DNA of 64,000 nucleotides from Aureispira anguillae (GTDB lineage: Bacteria; Bacteroidota; Bacteroidia; Chitinophagales; Saprospiraceae): contig NZ_AP026867.1 of NCBI RefSeq assembly GCF_026000115.1, forward strand, positions 3,219,716 to 3,283,715. Reading direction: 5' to 3'. A model generated the notes under the pieces. The model was not told where the DNA came from. It made no database searches and saw only the letters and a list, made by a program, of their open reading frames with translations. Made by a program: the position numbers and the translations under genes. Each line of letters begins with the position of its first letter. Within the stretch, counting starts at the first letter, position 1. Positions 28,401 through 35,697 of the stretch are shown in pieces.

Positions 28401-28506
28401 TTGCACAATGACTATCATGGATATGCGGATACGTTTTTTGTCCGTTTACGGTTGTTCCAAAAACTGTTAATAAAATAATTAAGATGCTTAAGTAGATTTT
28501 CTGCAT
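25474..28506 (-). CDS. Secreted M43 (pappalysin-like) metalloprotease with T9SS sorting domain
   Basis: A 1010-residue secreted zinc protease. A signal peptide and propeptide cover residues 1-65. The catalytic domain is about 66-335, with the extended zinc motif HEVGHWLGLRH (H247, E248, H251, H257) and a downstream Met-turn candidate in MIENYMDYTDDACMNIF. A Calx-beta-like domain (about 350-460) and a MAM-like beta-sandwich (about 475-650) follow. After further beta-rich sequence the T9SS sorting domain ends the protein (MTIAPNPAYNHLTV to TTRRFVKR). It probably degrades extracellular protein for nutrition or prey attack. Start ATG at 28506 with no closely linked partner. Confidence 0.92.
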   Translation of the reverse strand: MQKIYLSILIILLTVFGTTVNGQKTYPHIHDSHCATMEIDAYNRQKYPERGTLEEFERWLAPLVDAYKKQQSNGYRAPLLTIPVVFHIITDGAGAENLTAAQVQAQIDQLNIDYRNLAGSSHAAAADVEVQFCLATLDPNNNPMAEPGINRVTAYGEGPFTSNYVDNTIKTGTSWDPNNYMNIWSANISGGLLGWAQFPDNSGLAGLNANGGAANTDGVVILASSVGSVANPNPAGGNYARGRTLTHEVGHWLGLRHIWGDGACGVDDFCGDTPGSDAANYGCPTGHSSCGSVDMIENYMDYTDDACMNIFTADQKARVRTVMTVSPRRASLANSTKCATPAPMIGFVSGGGTVVNEGTDCGFQDITLDLTISMAPSADATVTFTTSGTATNGLDYDINPASVVFPAGATPTRQVRIRIYNDGIVEGLEDILMAFNITTTGDAIATTGDLVDHDLTIISDDIAPATNRTVRLLSQDFETGIAPFTTQGNNTSDLFLVASTAGANSGFWNINSTNATQFAYSNDDNCNCDKANDRLTSPVFSLAGAAYTSATLTFDHAFANRNGEVGEVQISTGGAYTTIATLTNTSVAGGGGLVTTPWVNGTTVNLTPYIGQATVQIRFRYNDGGTWQYGLAVDNVVVSAEAPTNIQVTNNTALPQRIPVGGMETVHYYDKNTNNVMGTIQNLSTWDYQCTRVEIDRDAAALGLGTATAPFWDNNPANALAAKTFFVAPNNNTPTGSYTITLYYTEAEIAAWEAATGKNRTALKIVKVANTPIAAVNAGNYTAYTIEQVAATLGSFGTDITLTATFNSGFSGFGIGDIGPSPVTLLPMDLLAFNAKRVNKNIQLDWITQNEVDVAHYTLEKSIDGVNFKTILEQVATGNGRSKDNAYNYLDQQPHVGINYYRLGQVDLDGTQTFSKIVAVRFEADQQPIMTIAPNPAYNHLTVDYDSPQKGLLMVEIYDLVGKKMLSESNLSVNDGGNKILLNVKDYPKGIYVLRVKQGNYATTRRFVKR

Positions 28507-29105
28507 AACCTTTTTTTTATGGTTTTATTTTAGAATCCAATCTTAATACACTGTAAAAACCATCCATAGATTTTGTTACCGTGTACTTAAGGAACTAAGT
28601 AGAACTAATGCTTGTAAATTTAGCGCATAATCAATTCTGCTTTGTTGCTTATATTTTTTTAATTGATTGATTGGCTTCCACCAGCAAGTGAAATTTTATT
28701 TGGCTACGAAGCGAAGCGCAATTATATAATTTTACAAAACTATATTTCACAAAATCTAACATTATTTAAATCAATAAATAGCCAATAAAAAGGTTTCTAA
28801 AAACAAGTTTTTTCTAAAAAGCAATGGAACCTCTTTTTATTTTACATTGTTACCTATGGATACAATCTTATAGTGTATAAGGTTTCTAAGTTCTAGTTTG
28901 GAAGGCGTTTTATACCAAACCTTCTCCTAAAAACAACAAACAATTATAGGTCAATTCATTAAATAACAATTAATTTACAATTTTAGACAAACTCCTTTTA
29001 GGGGGTAATCTCAATAAACGATCTGTAATGCTAAATTAATCGATCATTAACTTAGCTAGAAGCTTAAACATTATTAATTTCATAACCTTTTATTTCATTC
29101 ATCCA
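28507..29105. other. Long divergent intergenic region
   Basis: About 600 bp with no supported gene, very AT-rich. Near 28680-28760 there are bits (CCAGCAAG, CGAAGCGAAGCGC, and GTGAAAT...ATTTCAC as distant arms) reminiscent of the hairpin cores of the MITE-like family. No ends or target duplication are recognisable. Promoters for the protease and tyrS must lie here. Confidence 0.35.
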
Positions 29106-29115
29106 TTTGAATGTG

Positions 29116-29123
29116 TATTTTTG
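29116..29123 (+). promoter_or_regulatory. -7 box of tyrS
   Basis: TATTTTTG, an exact TAnnTTTG match, 43 nt upstream of the ATG at 29167. Because it overlaps the in-frame upstream extension that begins at a TTG at 29107, it argues that the ATG is the true start. Confidence 0.65.
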
Positions 29124-29166
29124 TGCCCTTAACAAAACAGCAAAACACTGTTTAAAAATTTTAGAA

Positions 29167-30669
29167 ATGAACTTTATAGAAGAACTTACTTGGAGAGGAT
29201 TACTAAAGAATGTGTCCGAAGGATTAGAAGATGAACTGCAAAAAGGTACTATAAAAGGTTATATAGGTTATGATCCTACAGCCCCATCTCTAACCATTGG
29301 CAATTTAGTTACAATCATGTTACTCAAACATTTGCAACTACACGGTCATCAACCTATTGTGTTAATGGGAGGAGCTACTGGAAAAATTGGAGATCCATCA
29401 GGCAAAGATGCCGAACGTCAATTGCTTAGTTATGACATAATCGATCAAAATATAGAACGCTTTAAGCAGCAATTCAGCAAATTATTAGATTTTGAAGGAG
29501 AGAATGCTGCCATCATTCTTAATAATGCTGATTTCTATAAAGGAATGGATGTCTTTACCTTTTTGAGAGACATTGGTAAAAATATCACCGTCAATTATAT
29601 GATGGCTAAAGATTCGGTTAAAAATCGTATCGAAAATAGAGACCAAGGGCTTTCTTTTACAGAATTTTCTTACCAATTGATCCAAGGATATGACTTTCAA
29701 TACCTTTACGAAAAAGAAGGGTGTACCTTAGAAATGGGCGGTTCTGACCAATGGGGAAATATCACAACAGGGACTCACTTTGTGGGCAAAGCTGGTGGCA
29801 AAGCTTTTGGCTTAACTTGTCCTTTATTGACCAAATCAGATGGCACCAAATTTGGAAAATCTGAAGGGGGAAATGTTTGGTTGGCTGCTGACAAGACTAG
29901 TCCTTACCAGTTTTACCAGTTCTGGCTCAACAAGATCAATGATGATGATATTCCTAAGATGCTTAAAATTTTCTCTCTAAAATCAAGAGCAGAAATAGAA
30001 GCGTTATTGGAAGAACATCTAGAAACAAACCCAAGGTTTTTGTTACAATTATTGGCAGAAGAATTGACTACTCGCATTCACTCTAAAGAAGCTTGTGATG
30101 GTGCCAAAAAGGCAACGGAAATTGTTTTTAATAAAAAATTAAAACCAAGCTTTTTGCAAAGCTTATCGCCTGCTGATTTTGATATGCTAAAGGGGGAGTT
30201 ACCTACTTTTTACATCGACTTGTTTTTGCTAAACCAGGGCATTCAAGTAGACAACTTATTGGTCAACAGCCATGAAAGCTTAGATTCTAAAGGTAAAATT
30301 CGTACGGCGATCAAAGGAAATGCGCTTTCTATTAATGCTGAAAAAGCAACAGGTCACAATCAAATCATTGGTGCAGATAGTTTGATTCATAATACGGCGT
30401 TGTTTGTCCAAAATGGAAAAAAACATAAATTTTTGGGCATCCCTTATGCAACTACCAATGAAGATGAGCTTGTTTTAAAAGCTTATTATGAGCGTTACCA
30501 AGAAGATGTTCAGGAAGAAGATAACACAACTCCCGAAGTTGTTGTTCAACAAACACTAACAGAGCGAATTCCTGCTTTGCTAGAGAAAGGTTATCTAAAA
30601 CAAAATCAACAAACCATTAGTCTAAGTGCTAAAGGTTTATTGTTCTGTACTTCTAAATTTGATGCGTAG
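29167..30669 (+). CDS. tyrS: Tyrosyl-tRNA synthetase with a C-terminal extension
   Basis: A 500-residue class I synthetase charging tRNA-Tyr in the cytoplasm. The HIGH-like region is DPTAPSLTIGNLV, the KMSKS-like loop is KFGKSEGGNVWL, and the tyrosine pocket is around YDFQYLYEKEGCTLEMGGSDQ. The S4-type RNA-binding domain ends at about residue 425 with VQNGKKHKFLGI, where most bacterial enzymes stop. Here about 75 residues follow: an acidic linker (YQEDVQEEDNTTPE) and a segment LTERIPALLEKGYLKQN...ISLSAKGLLF that looks like a small winged helix, similar in pattern to the HemW C-terminus. The role of the tail is unknown. Confidence 0.93.
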   Translation: MNFIEELTWRGLLKNVSEGLEDELQKGTIKGYIGYDPTAPSLTIGNLVTIMLLKHLQLHGHQPIVLMGGATGKIGDPSGKDAERQLLSYDIIDQNIERFKQQFSKLLDFEGENAAIILNNADFYKGMDVFTFLRDIGKNITVNYMMAKDSVKNRIENRDQGLSFTEFSYQLIQGYDFQYLYEKEGCTLEMGGSDQWGNITTGTHFVGKAGGKAFGLTCPLLTKSDGTKFGKSEGGNVWLAADKTSPYQFYQFWLNKINDDDIPKMLKIFSLKSRAEIEALLEEHLETNPRFLLQLLAEELTTRIHSKEACDGAKKATEIVFNKKLKPSFLQSLSPADFDMLKGELPTFYIDLFLLNQGIQVDNLLVNSHESLDSKGKIRTAIKGNALSINAEKATGHNQIIGADSLIHNTALFVQNGKKHKFLGIPYATTNEDELVLKAYYERYQEDVQEEDNTTPEVVVQQTLTERIPALLEKGYLKQNQQTISLSAKGLLFCTSKFDA

Positions 30670-30676
30670 ATTTTTT

Positions 30677-30736
30677 GATTTGAAAATTTGAAAATTGAGC
30701 GATTTTTTGATTGTTTCATTTTCAAATTTTCAAATC
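30677..30736. terminator. Bidirectional terminator between tyrS and the convergent gene
   Basis: Perfect 19-bp arms, GATTTGAAAATTTGAAAAT (30677-30695) and its complement (30718-30736), with a 22-nt loop. A T-rich stretch follows on the plus strand. It sits exactly in the gap between the two converging genes. Confidence 0.75.
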
Positions 30737-30740
30737 TATA

Positions 30741-32207
30741 TTATTTTTTCTTAGAAGGATTTGCCTGTTTAGCTGTTCTAAGATTTTTCCGAGCAACCCG
30801 AATTGCTTTTAACGTTCTTTTTCGCCACAATTTTTTGTTCTCTTGGGCTTCTTTTAATTTTTCTTGCGCCATTTCCACCTCCAACAACGGGCTATTGCCT
30901 TTTCTTTCTTTTGTCTTGTCTTTTGTGGTATCTAATGATTGAGTCGTCTCATGATCCTTTTCTTTCAACAATGATTGTTGAAACCGAGTTCTTTTCTTGG
31001 TATCCTCTGGAGGAAAAACTTCAAAAAGGTCGTTGCTCAAAATTTTAGATTCATAGGCATAGCGTTCTGTGCAAATTTGGGCATCTCTTTTTTGATATAA
31101 GGTCATTGCATAACGAGTTCCGATACACACCGATTTTTGTTCTAAATAAGCAGGACCTACTCTAATTTTATCTCCTCTACTATACAGCAAAAATTCCAAG
31201 GTAGTATCCCTTAGTGCTGTCAATAAATCATGTCCTTCTGCTGGAATAAAATGAAACAAGACTTGATACTCATCATAGCCCCACATACTCTCATCAGCGG
31301 TTTTTATTTTATGAATGGCTACAATTTCTGCCAAGCCAGGCACCACCTCATAATAACACCCCCTAAAAATTTTTGTTTCATTGACCACTTTAGGGAGGCT
31401 GGCTGTTTTCATTGCTTCTATTTTAGCCTTTAACAATGCTGCTGCCTTTTTTTCTTGTTCCTCTTTTAGCACTTGTTGTTGATAGACCTTTTCTTCCATT
31501 TTTGCCAAAACTCTTATTGCAGCTTCATATTCCTCTAATAATATTCTATGCCTTTTTAGAAAAGCTATTGCTGTTTTTGTCAATTGAGCCTTTACCAAGG
31601 TCTTATTTTTAAGTCCATGCTTTAGTTCTGCATCCATCAATGCCCGCTGTTCTGCCCCCGTTAGGGTAACAGCCTCCAAGTTCACCAACATTGAATCTAT
31701 GGGGTCAAAGCTAATGATCTCCCCCAGCAAATCAACAATATCTTCATAAGCTTCAAATAATCGATGTTCTAAGGCTTTAGATTGATAAAAATAGCGTTTG
31801 ACTCCTAGCCCACCACTTCTAGTCTGAAATAAATCCATTGCATATCGAGTCCCAACCTTGAGTCTCATTTTTTTAATATAAGCTGGTCCTACACAAACTG
31901 CCGAAGATCGATAACTCAATTTAAATTCGAGTTCTTTGTCTTCTAAAATTTGTAGCAAATGCTGTCCTTCCATGGGAACAAAACGAAACAAAACCTGATA
32001 CTCATCATAACCTAATGGGCTCTCCTTAGCTGTTTTTATCCGTTTAATAGAAGTTATTTCTGCCAAGCCAGAAAGCAGCTCATAATTCACCTGATTAACC
32101 TGTCGAATATTATTTTTTATAGGGTGAATCACCTTCTGAGCATCGCTATTTACTCCCATCAATAGCCCCCCTATCAAAACGATAATTTTAAAAAATGACT
32201 GCATCAT
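30741..32207 (-). CDS. Secreted protein with two copies of an unrecognised domain (paralogue 1)
   Basis: A 488-residue exported protein (signal peptide MMQSFFKIIVLIGGLLMGVNS). Two copies of a domain of about 120 residues are seen at roughly 40-165 and 280-400. Shared landmarks are GLAEI, YDEYQVLFxFxPxEGxxLL, VGPAYI, GTRYAM and YxSKxLxxxLFE. A helical, lysine-rich stretch (about 200-275) separates them, and a basic helical tail ends the protein (RKNLRTAKQANPSKKK). I do not know this domain. The neighbour at 32317-33927 has the same architecture, so the pair arose by duplication. A terminator lies between them, so they are transcribed separately. Confidence 0.6.
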   Translation of the reverse strand: MMQSFFKIIVLIGGLLMGVNSDAQKVIHPIKNNIRQVNQVNYELLSGLAEITSIKRIKTAKESPLGYDEYQVLFRFVPMEGQHLLQILEDKELEFKLSYRSSAVCVGPAYIKKMRLKVGTRYAMDLFQTRSGGLGVKRYFYQSKALEHRLFEAYEDIVDLLGEIISFDPIDSMLVNLEAVTLTGAEQRALMDAELKHGLKNKTLVKAQLTKTAIAFLKRHRILLEEYEAAIRVLAKMEEKVYQQQVLKEEQEKKAAALLKAKIEAMKTASLPKVVNETKIFRGCYYEVVPGLAEIVAIHKIKTADESMWGYDEYQVLFHFIPAEGHDLLTALRDTTLEFLLYSRGDKIRVGPAYLEQKSVCIGTRYAMTLYQKRDAQICTERYAYESKILSNDLFEVFPPEDTKKRTRFQQSLLKEKDHETTQSLDTTKDKTKERKGNSPLLEVEMAQEKLKEAQENKKLWRKRTLKAIRVARKNLRTAKQANPSKKK

Positions 32208-32249
32208 AGTAAGATCTTATTAAAATGCTTTGGTTTAACCAAAGAACAA

Positions 32250-32291
32250 AAAAAGTGGCTATCTCAACAAACTGCGAGAAAGCCACTTTTT
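32250..32291 (-). terminator. Intrinsic terminator of the second paralogue
   Basis: On the minus strand AAAAAGTGGCT and AGCCACTTTTT pair (32281-32291 with 32250-32260), with an inner CTC/GAG extension, ending in a run of seven Ts. It lies 26 bp beyond the stop at 32317. Confidence 0.85.
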
Positions 32292-32316
32292 CAAAACAAA
32301 TAACGGTTATATTTTT

Positions 32317-33927
32317 TTATTTTAATTTGATTTTAGAAGAATCATTTGGTAAATCAGGAGAATAAAGCATCATCTCATTACAAATACCAGATTGTAGCGG
32401 CTGTGCAAAACCTTGGTATTTAGAAGCTTTGAACACCTTGTATTTTCTGATGTACCCTGCACCAGGGTTAGCATTTTGCCCCATTGGATCAAGTGTAAAA
32501 GTAAACTGAGCCTCCCATTCCTTTTTTTCTTTTTTGGATAAGTCTCCAAAATTATCTGGTCGGAAAGTAACTAAAACCTCATATTCTGTATATTTTAGGT
32601 GGCTCAAATTCGCTTCTTTAACTTTGCTTACTTTTACGACCTCTATTGTTCCAGAAATACGCTCTCCAAAAACACAATCTTTGCGCTTAGTCTCATCAAC
32701 AATACGCTGAGACATTTCACGTTCAATTTCCTTAATTTTTTCAAGAGCAGCCATTTTTTTATTTCGCTCCTCTTCTTCTTTTTTAGCATCTTGTGCTGCC
32801 GCTAATCTTGCAGCTTCTGCCTTTTCCTCAATTTCACGTTGAATTTCAGCTTCAATTTCTTTTTCAATTTTTGCTCTAATTTCTTCTTCTTTGCGTTTTT
32901 TCTCCAAAGCTTCTTGCTCTTTACGTTTTTCTTCTAACTTAGCCTCTTTCTCTGCTTCTTTAGCTTTGCGTTTAGCCTCTCTAATAGCATCTGTTGCAGC
33001 ATTGGTGCTTTTAGTAGTTGATTTAGTCGCTTTTTTGTTGGAAGAGATTGAAGATACAGTACCAGCATTTTCAGCCTCGGCCAATTGAGCCGCATATTCT
33101 TCTCGCTTCTTAGCTTCAATTTCAGCTCTAATAGCCGCCTCATCAATTCCAGCAGAAGCTCCCCCATAAGAAGTAGGCGTTCCACCATCTTCAATTTCCT
33201 TTCTCAAATTTTTCTCTACTAAGGCACGCATTTCAGCTTCTGTAAGATTAGCGATTTCTTCTTCCGACAAGCCTCCATAATCAAATCGATCTGTAGTTGT
33301 TTCTACCTCTGCTTTTGGTGTCTCAACAGTAGGATCTACTGTTTCGGTAACCGTCACATCTTCTTCATTAGCTTTTCGTCTTTCGTGCGCTCGCTCCTTT
33401 TCTTCTAATTGGCGAACATAAGCTTCTTTGGTATAATCAATAATATTTTCATAAGCCTCAAACAAATCATTATCCAAAGCCTTAGATTCGTAGGTAAATC
33501 GCTCCAAACAAGCATCTCTATTTTTTGTTTGTAGCAAGTTCATTGCGTATTTAGTTCCCACCTTTAGTCCCTTCTTCTTAATGTATTCGGGGCCAACAGG
33601 AACACGCACTGCACGAGAACGCAAAACAAACTCGATATCTGTATCACGCAACATTTCTAACAAATCACCACCTTCCATAGGAGTAAAAGTAAACAGAACT
33701 TCATGTTCATCATATTTGAGAGCACTTTCAGAAGCGGGACGCAACATTTCTATAGAAGTCACCTCTGCCAATCCTGGCAAGACCTCATACTCACAATCTC
33801 TAACTATTTTAGTACGTACGTTTCCTGAAGTTCCTTCACTTGGTCCCTTTTGTGCCATCATATCTACTGGCATAGAACATAATGCGCCAATTGCAGTTGC
33901 CAAAATTCCAGAATATAGTTTTCTCAT
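32317..33927 (-). CDS. Secreted protein with two copies of an unrecognised domain and a long coiled coil (paralogue 2)
   Basis: A 536-residue exported protein. ATG at 33927 begins a good signal peptide (MRKLYSGILATAIGALCSM), so an upstream TTG at 33951 is rejected. Residues 42-160 contain the same domain as the neighbour (PGLAEVTSIEML, YDEHEVLFTFTPMEGGDLL, VGPEYIKKKGLKVGTKYAM). A charged Glu/Lys/Arg/Ala segment of about 240 residues (165-415, EIEAEIQREIEEKAEAARL) should form a coiled coil or single alpha helix. A second, more diverged copy ends the protein (IEVVKVSKVKE, YTEYEVLVTFRP, GAGYIRKYKVF). Function unknown; it may be a periplasmic spacer or envelope-linked structural protein. Confidence 0.6.
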   Translation of the reverse strand: MRKLYSGILATAIGALCSMPVDMMAQKGPSEGTSGNVRTKIVRDCEYEVLPGLAEVTSIEMLRPASESALKYDEHEVLFTFTPMEGGDLLEMLRDTDIEFVLRSRAVRVPVGPEYIKKKGLKVGTKYAMNLLQTKNRDACLERFTYESKALDNDLFEAYENIIDYTKEAYVRQLEEKERAHERRKANEEDVTVTETVDPTVETPKAEVETTTDRFDYGGLSEEEIANLTEAEMRALVEKNLRKEIEDGGTPTSYGGASAGIDEAAIRAEIEAKKREEYAAQLAEAENAGTVSSISSNKKATKSTTKSTNAATDAIREAKRKAKEAEKEAKLEEKRKEQEALEKKRKEEEIRAKIEKEIEAEIQREIEEKAEAARLAAAQDAKKEEEERNKKMAALEKIKEIEREMSQRIVDETKRKDCVFGERISGTIEVVKVSKVKEANLSHLKYTEYEVLVTFRPDNFGDLSKKEKKEWEAQFTFTLDPMGQNANPGAGYIRKYKVFKASKYQGFAQPLQSGICNEMMLYSPDLPNDSSKIKLK

Positions 33928-34513
33928 AATTATATAATTTGATATTTTCAAATGTTATGCTATTTGAATTGGTAGTTCCTATAAATAATAGTATTACAAA
34001 TAGATCACGAACTATAAGCGATAACGCTCACGGAGTAAGCCACACTGAAGGTAATTATAAAAGCGGTAAAAATAAGCATTTTTAATTTTTTGAATCTTCC
34101 CAAATAAGCCTCTTGGTTAGTCGCTATTTTTTGAGTTGATAAAAATAAGAAAACGTTATTTTACGATATGAAACCCTTATTGTATGAACTTGTGTTTCGT
34201 AATAATGTTTATTAATTATCTTTAAATTCTTTGTCTTATTAGATGCAAATCTAATGCAAAGTGGTGCAAATAATAGGCACTTTATTTTATAATTAACGTA
34301 TTTTTATTTATTTGGATGCCAAAATAAGGATTTTTTCAAGGTTTTGGGTACTAATAGTTCTTTGATTTTTTTCATTTTTTGCTAAAAAATAAAAAACGTC
34401 CTATATATCCCATTAATTGCCACCATTTCATAAATAGAATTTCATTGATGATAAAAGAGGTTTCCTCTCTTAACACTTAACTAAGATAAATTATTAATAG
34501 CTCATTAGAAAAC
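33928..34513. other. Divergent intergenic region before queE
   Basis: About 590 bp without a supported gene. It includes a GC-richer patch (about 34005-34055, GATCACGAACTATAAGCGATAACGC) distantly like the inner parts of the MITE-like elements. A small hairpin AAGAGG/CCTCTT lies near 34455-34470, 45 bp upstream of queE. I do not see the pseudoknot pattern of a preQ1 riboswitch. Confidence 0.35.
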
Positions 34514-35275
34514 ATGCATAAAAACCAAAAAATTGCTGTCAGCGAATTTTTTTACAGCTTACAAGGTGAAGGTCGTACTATGGGAATACCTGCCATATTT
34601 TTGCGCTTAACAGGCTGCAATCTAATGTGTGGAGGCAAAGGAGTTGAAAAAGATGGTACCATGCGAGATGGTGCTACGTGGATTTGTGACACCATTGAAG
34701 TCTGGATGCATGGAACGACCCTTTCTTTCCCCGAATTGGTCAACCAACTCAATGAACATACTAATTTTATTGACCGATTAAAAGAGGGCGTCCATTTAGT
34801 GATTACAGGAGGTGAGCCTCTATTACAACAGGATCGTATTGTTGCCTTTTTAGAATACTTAGAGCAGGCTTATGCTTTGAGACCTATTATTGAGATAGAA
34901 ACCAACGCAACAATTCTTCCCTCTGCTGCTCTCGATGATCGTGTTCATTACTGGAATACATCTCCAAAATTAAGCAATTCTGGAATGTTTCCTCAACAAA
35001 GATTAGTCCCTGAAGTACTCACTTGGTTTTCTAAAAACCCAAACACAATGTTCAAATTTGTCGTTACCCAACAACAAGATTTTGATGAATTGCAACAAAC
35101 GCTAATCGCTCCCAAGCTTATTGATCCAAAAAAAATTGTCTTAATGCCAGGAGCCGATAGTATCGAACAACTTTTAGAACGCAATCAGTTGGTTGCAGAA
35201 CTGTGTATCAAACATCAACTCAGAATGTCAACAAGGCTTCACGTGGAAATTTGGAACCAACTCACAGGCGTTTAA
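34514..35275 (+). CDS. queE: 7-carboxy-7-deazaguanine synthase (radical SAM)
   Basis: A 253-residue radical SAM enzyme converting 6-carboxytetrahydropterin to 7-carboxy-7-deazaguanine, the ring-contracting step toward queuosine. FYSLQGEGRTMGIPAIFLR precedes the cluster region. The cysteines are C35, C39 and C58 (TGCNLMCGG ... WICDTIEVW), so the motif is Cx3Cx18C with an insert of about 16 residues between the second and third cysteine, compared with the usual Cx3Cx2C. GGEPLLQQ binds SAM. The altered spacing is reminiscent of the known atypical Cx14Cx2C QueE enzymes but different. ATG at 34514. tgt of the same pathway is at 1304. Confidence 0.93.
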   Translation: MHKNQKIAVSEFFYSLQGEGRTMGIPAIFLRLTGCNLMCGGKGVEKDGTMRDGATWICDTIEVWMHGTTLSFPELVNQLNEHTNFIDRLKEGVHLVITGGEPLLQQDRIVAFLEYLEQAYALRPIIEIETNATILPSAALDDRVHYWNTSPKLSNSGMFPQQRLVPEVLTWFSKNPNTMFKFVVTQQQDFDELQQTLIAPKLIDPKKIVLMPGADSIEQLLERNQLVAELCIKHQLRMSTRLHVEIWNQLTGV

Positions 35276-35278
35276 CAA

Positions 35279-35392
35279 GGTTGTTTTTTGACAACCCGAA
35301 CAGAGCGCTTGCTGGCTCACGAGTGATAACTAGCTAAACTAACAGCGCAGCTAAACAGAGTGAGTAACAAGGCTCACGCAGTAAACTATATA
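35279..35392. repeat. Degenerate MITE-like element (copy D)
   Basis: Begins GGTTGTTTTTTGACAACC and continues with CCGAACAGAGC, CTTGCTGGCTCACGAG and CAGAGTGAGTAACAAGGC, which match the reverse complement of the right half of copy A in the same order. A right end (perhaps GTCAAAG at 35449) and a target duplication are not clear. The remaining sequence up to the lon start has no supported gene. Confidence 0.55.
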
Positions 35393-35697
35393 GAATTTTA
35401 CAATAGGGCTTATTTTGTCTTTTGACCACGAGATCTGATTTTTTACTGTCAAAGTGTACCGCAATCGCTAAAAAAAAGGACTGGCACATTAGTTGAATTC
35501 TAAAAACAAACTATTTATACCAAACAAGCTTAAAGACTATAAATCAAGAAAATAAAGCAGCATTTACACCTTCCATTATTTATAAAGAAGGAATCCATGT
35601 GCTTCTACACATGACAAATTGGCTATTATGCTGCCAAAAACAAACTTACGTGAAATTAACAACCAAAATAAATTTAGAAAATAATATCTCATTACAA

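Noticed and set aside
29107-29166. Upstream in-frame extension of tyrS starting at TTG
   Set aside because: It overlaps the TATTTTTG promoter box and adds 20 residues not typical of the family.
34450-34475. Small hairpin AAGAGG/CCTCTT before queE as a preQ1 riboswitch
   Set aside because: The A-rich tail and pseudoknot pairing of preQ1-I aptamers are not visible; only a simple stem is present.
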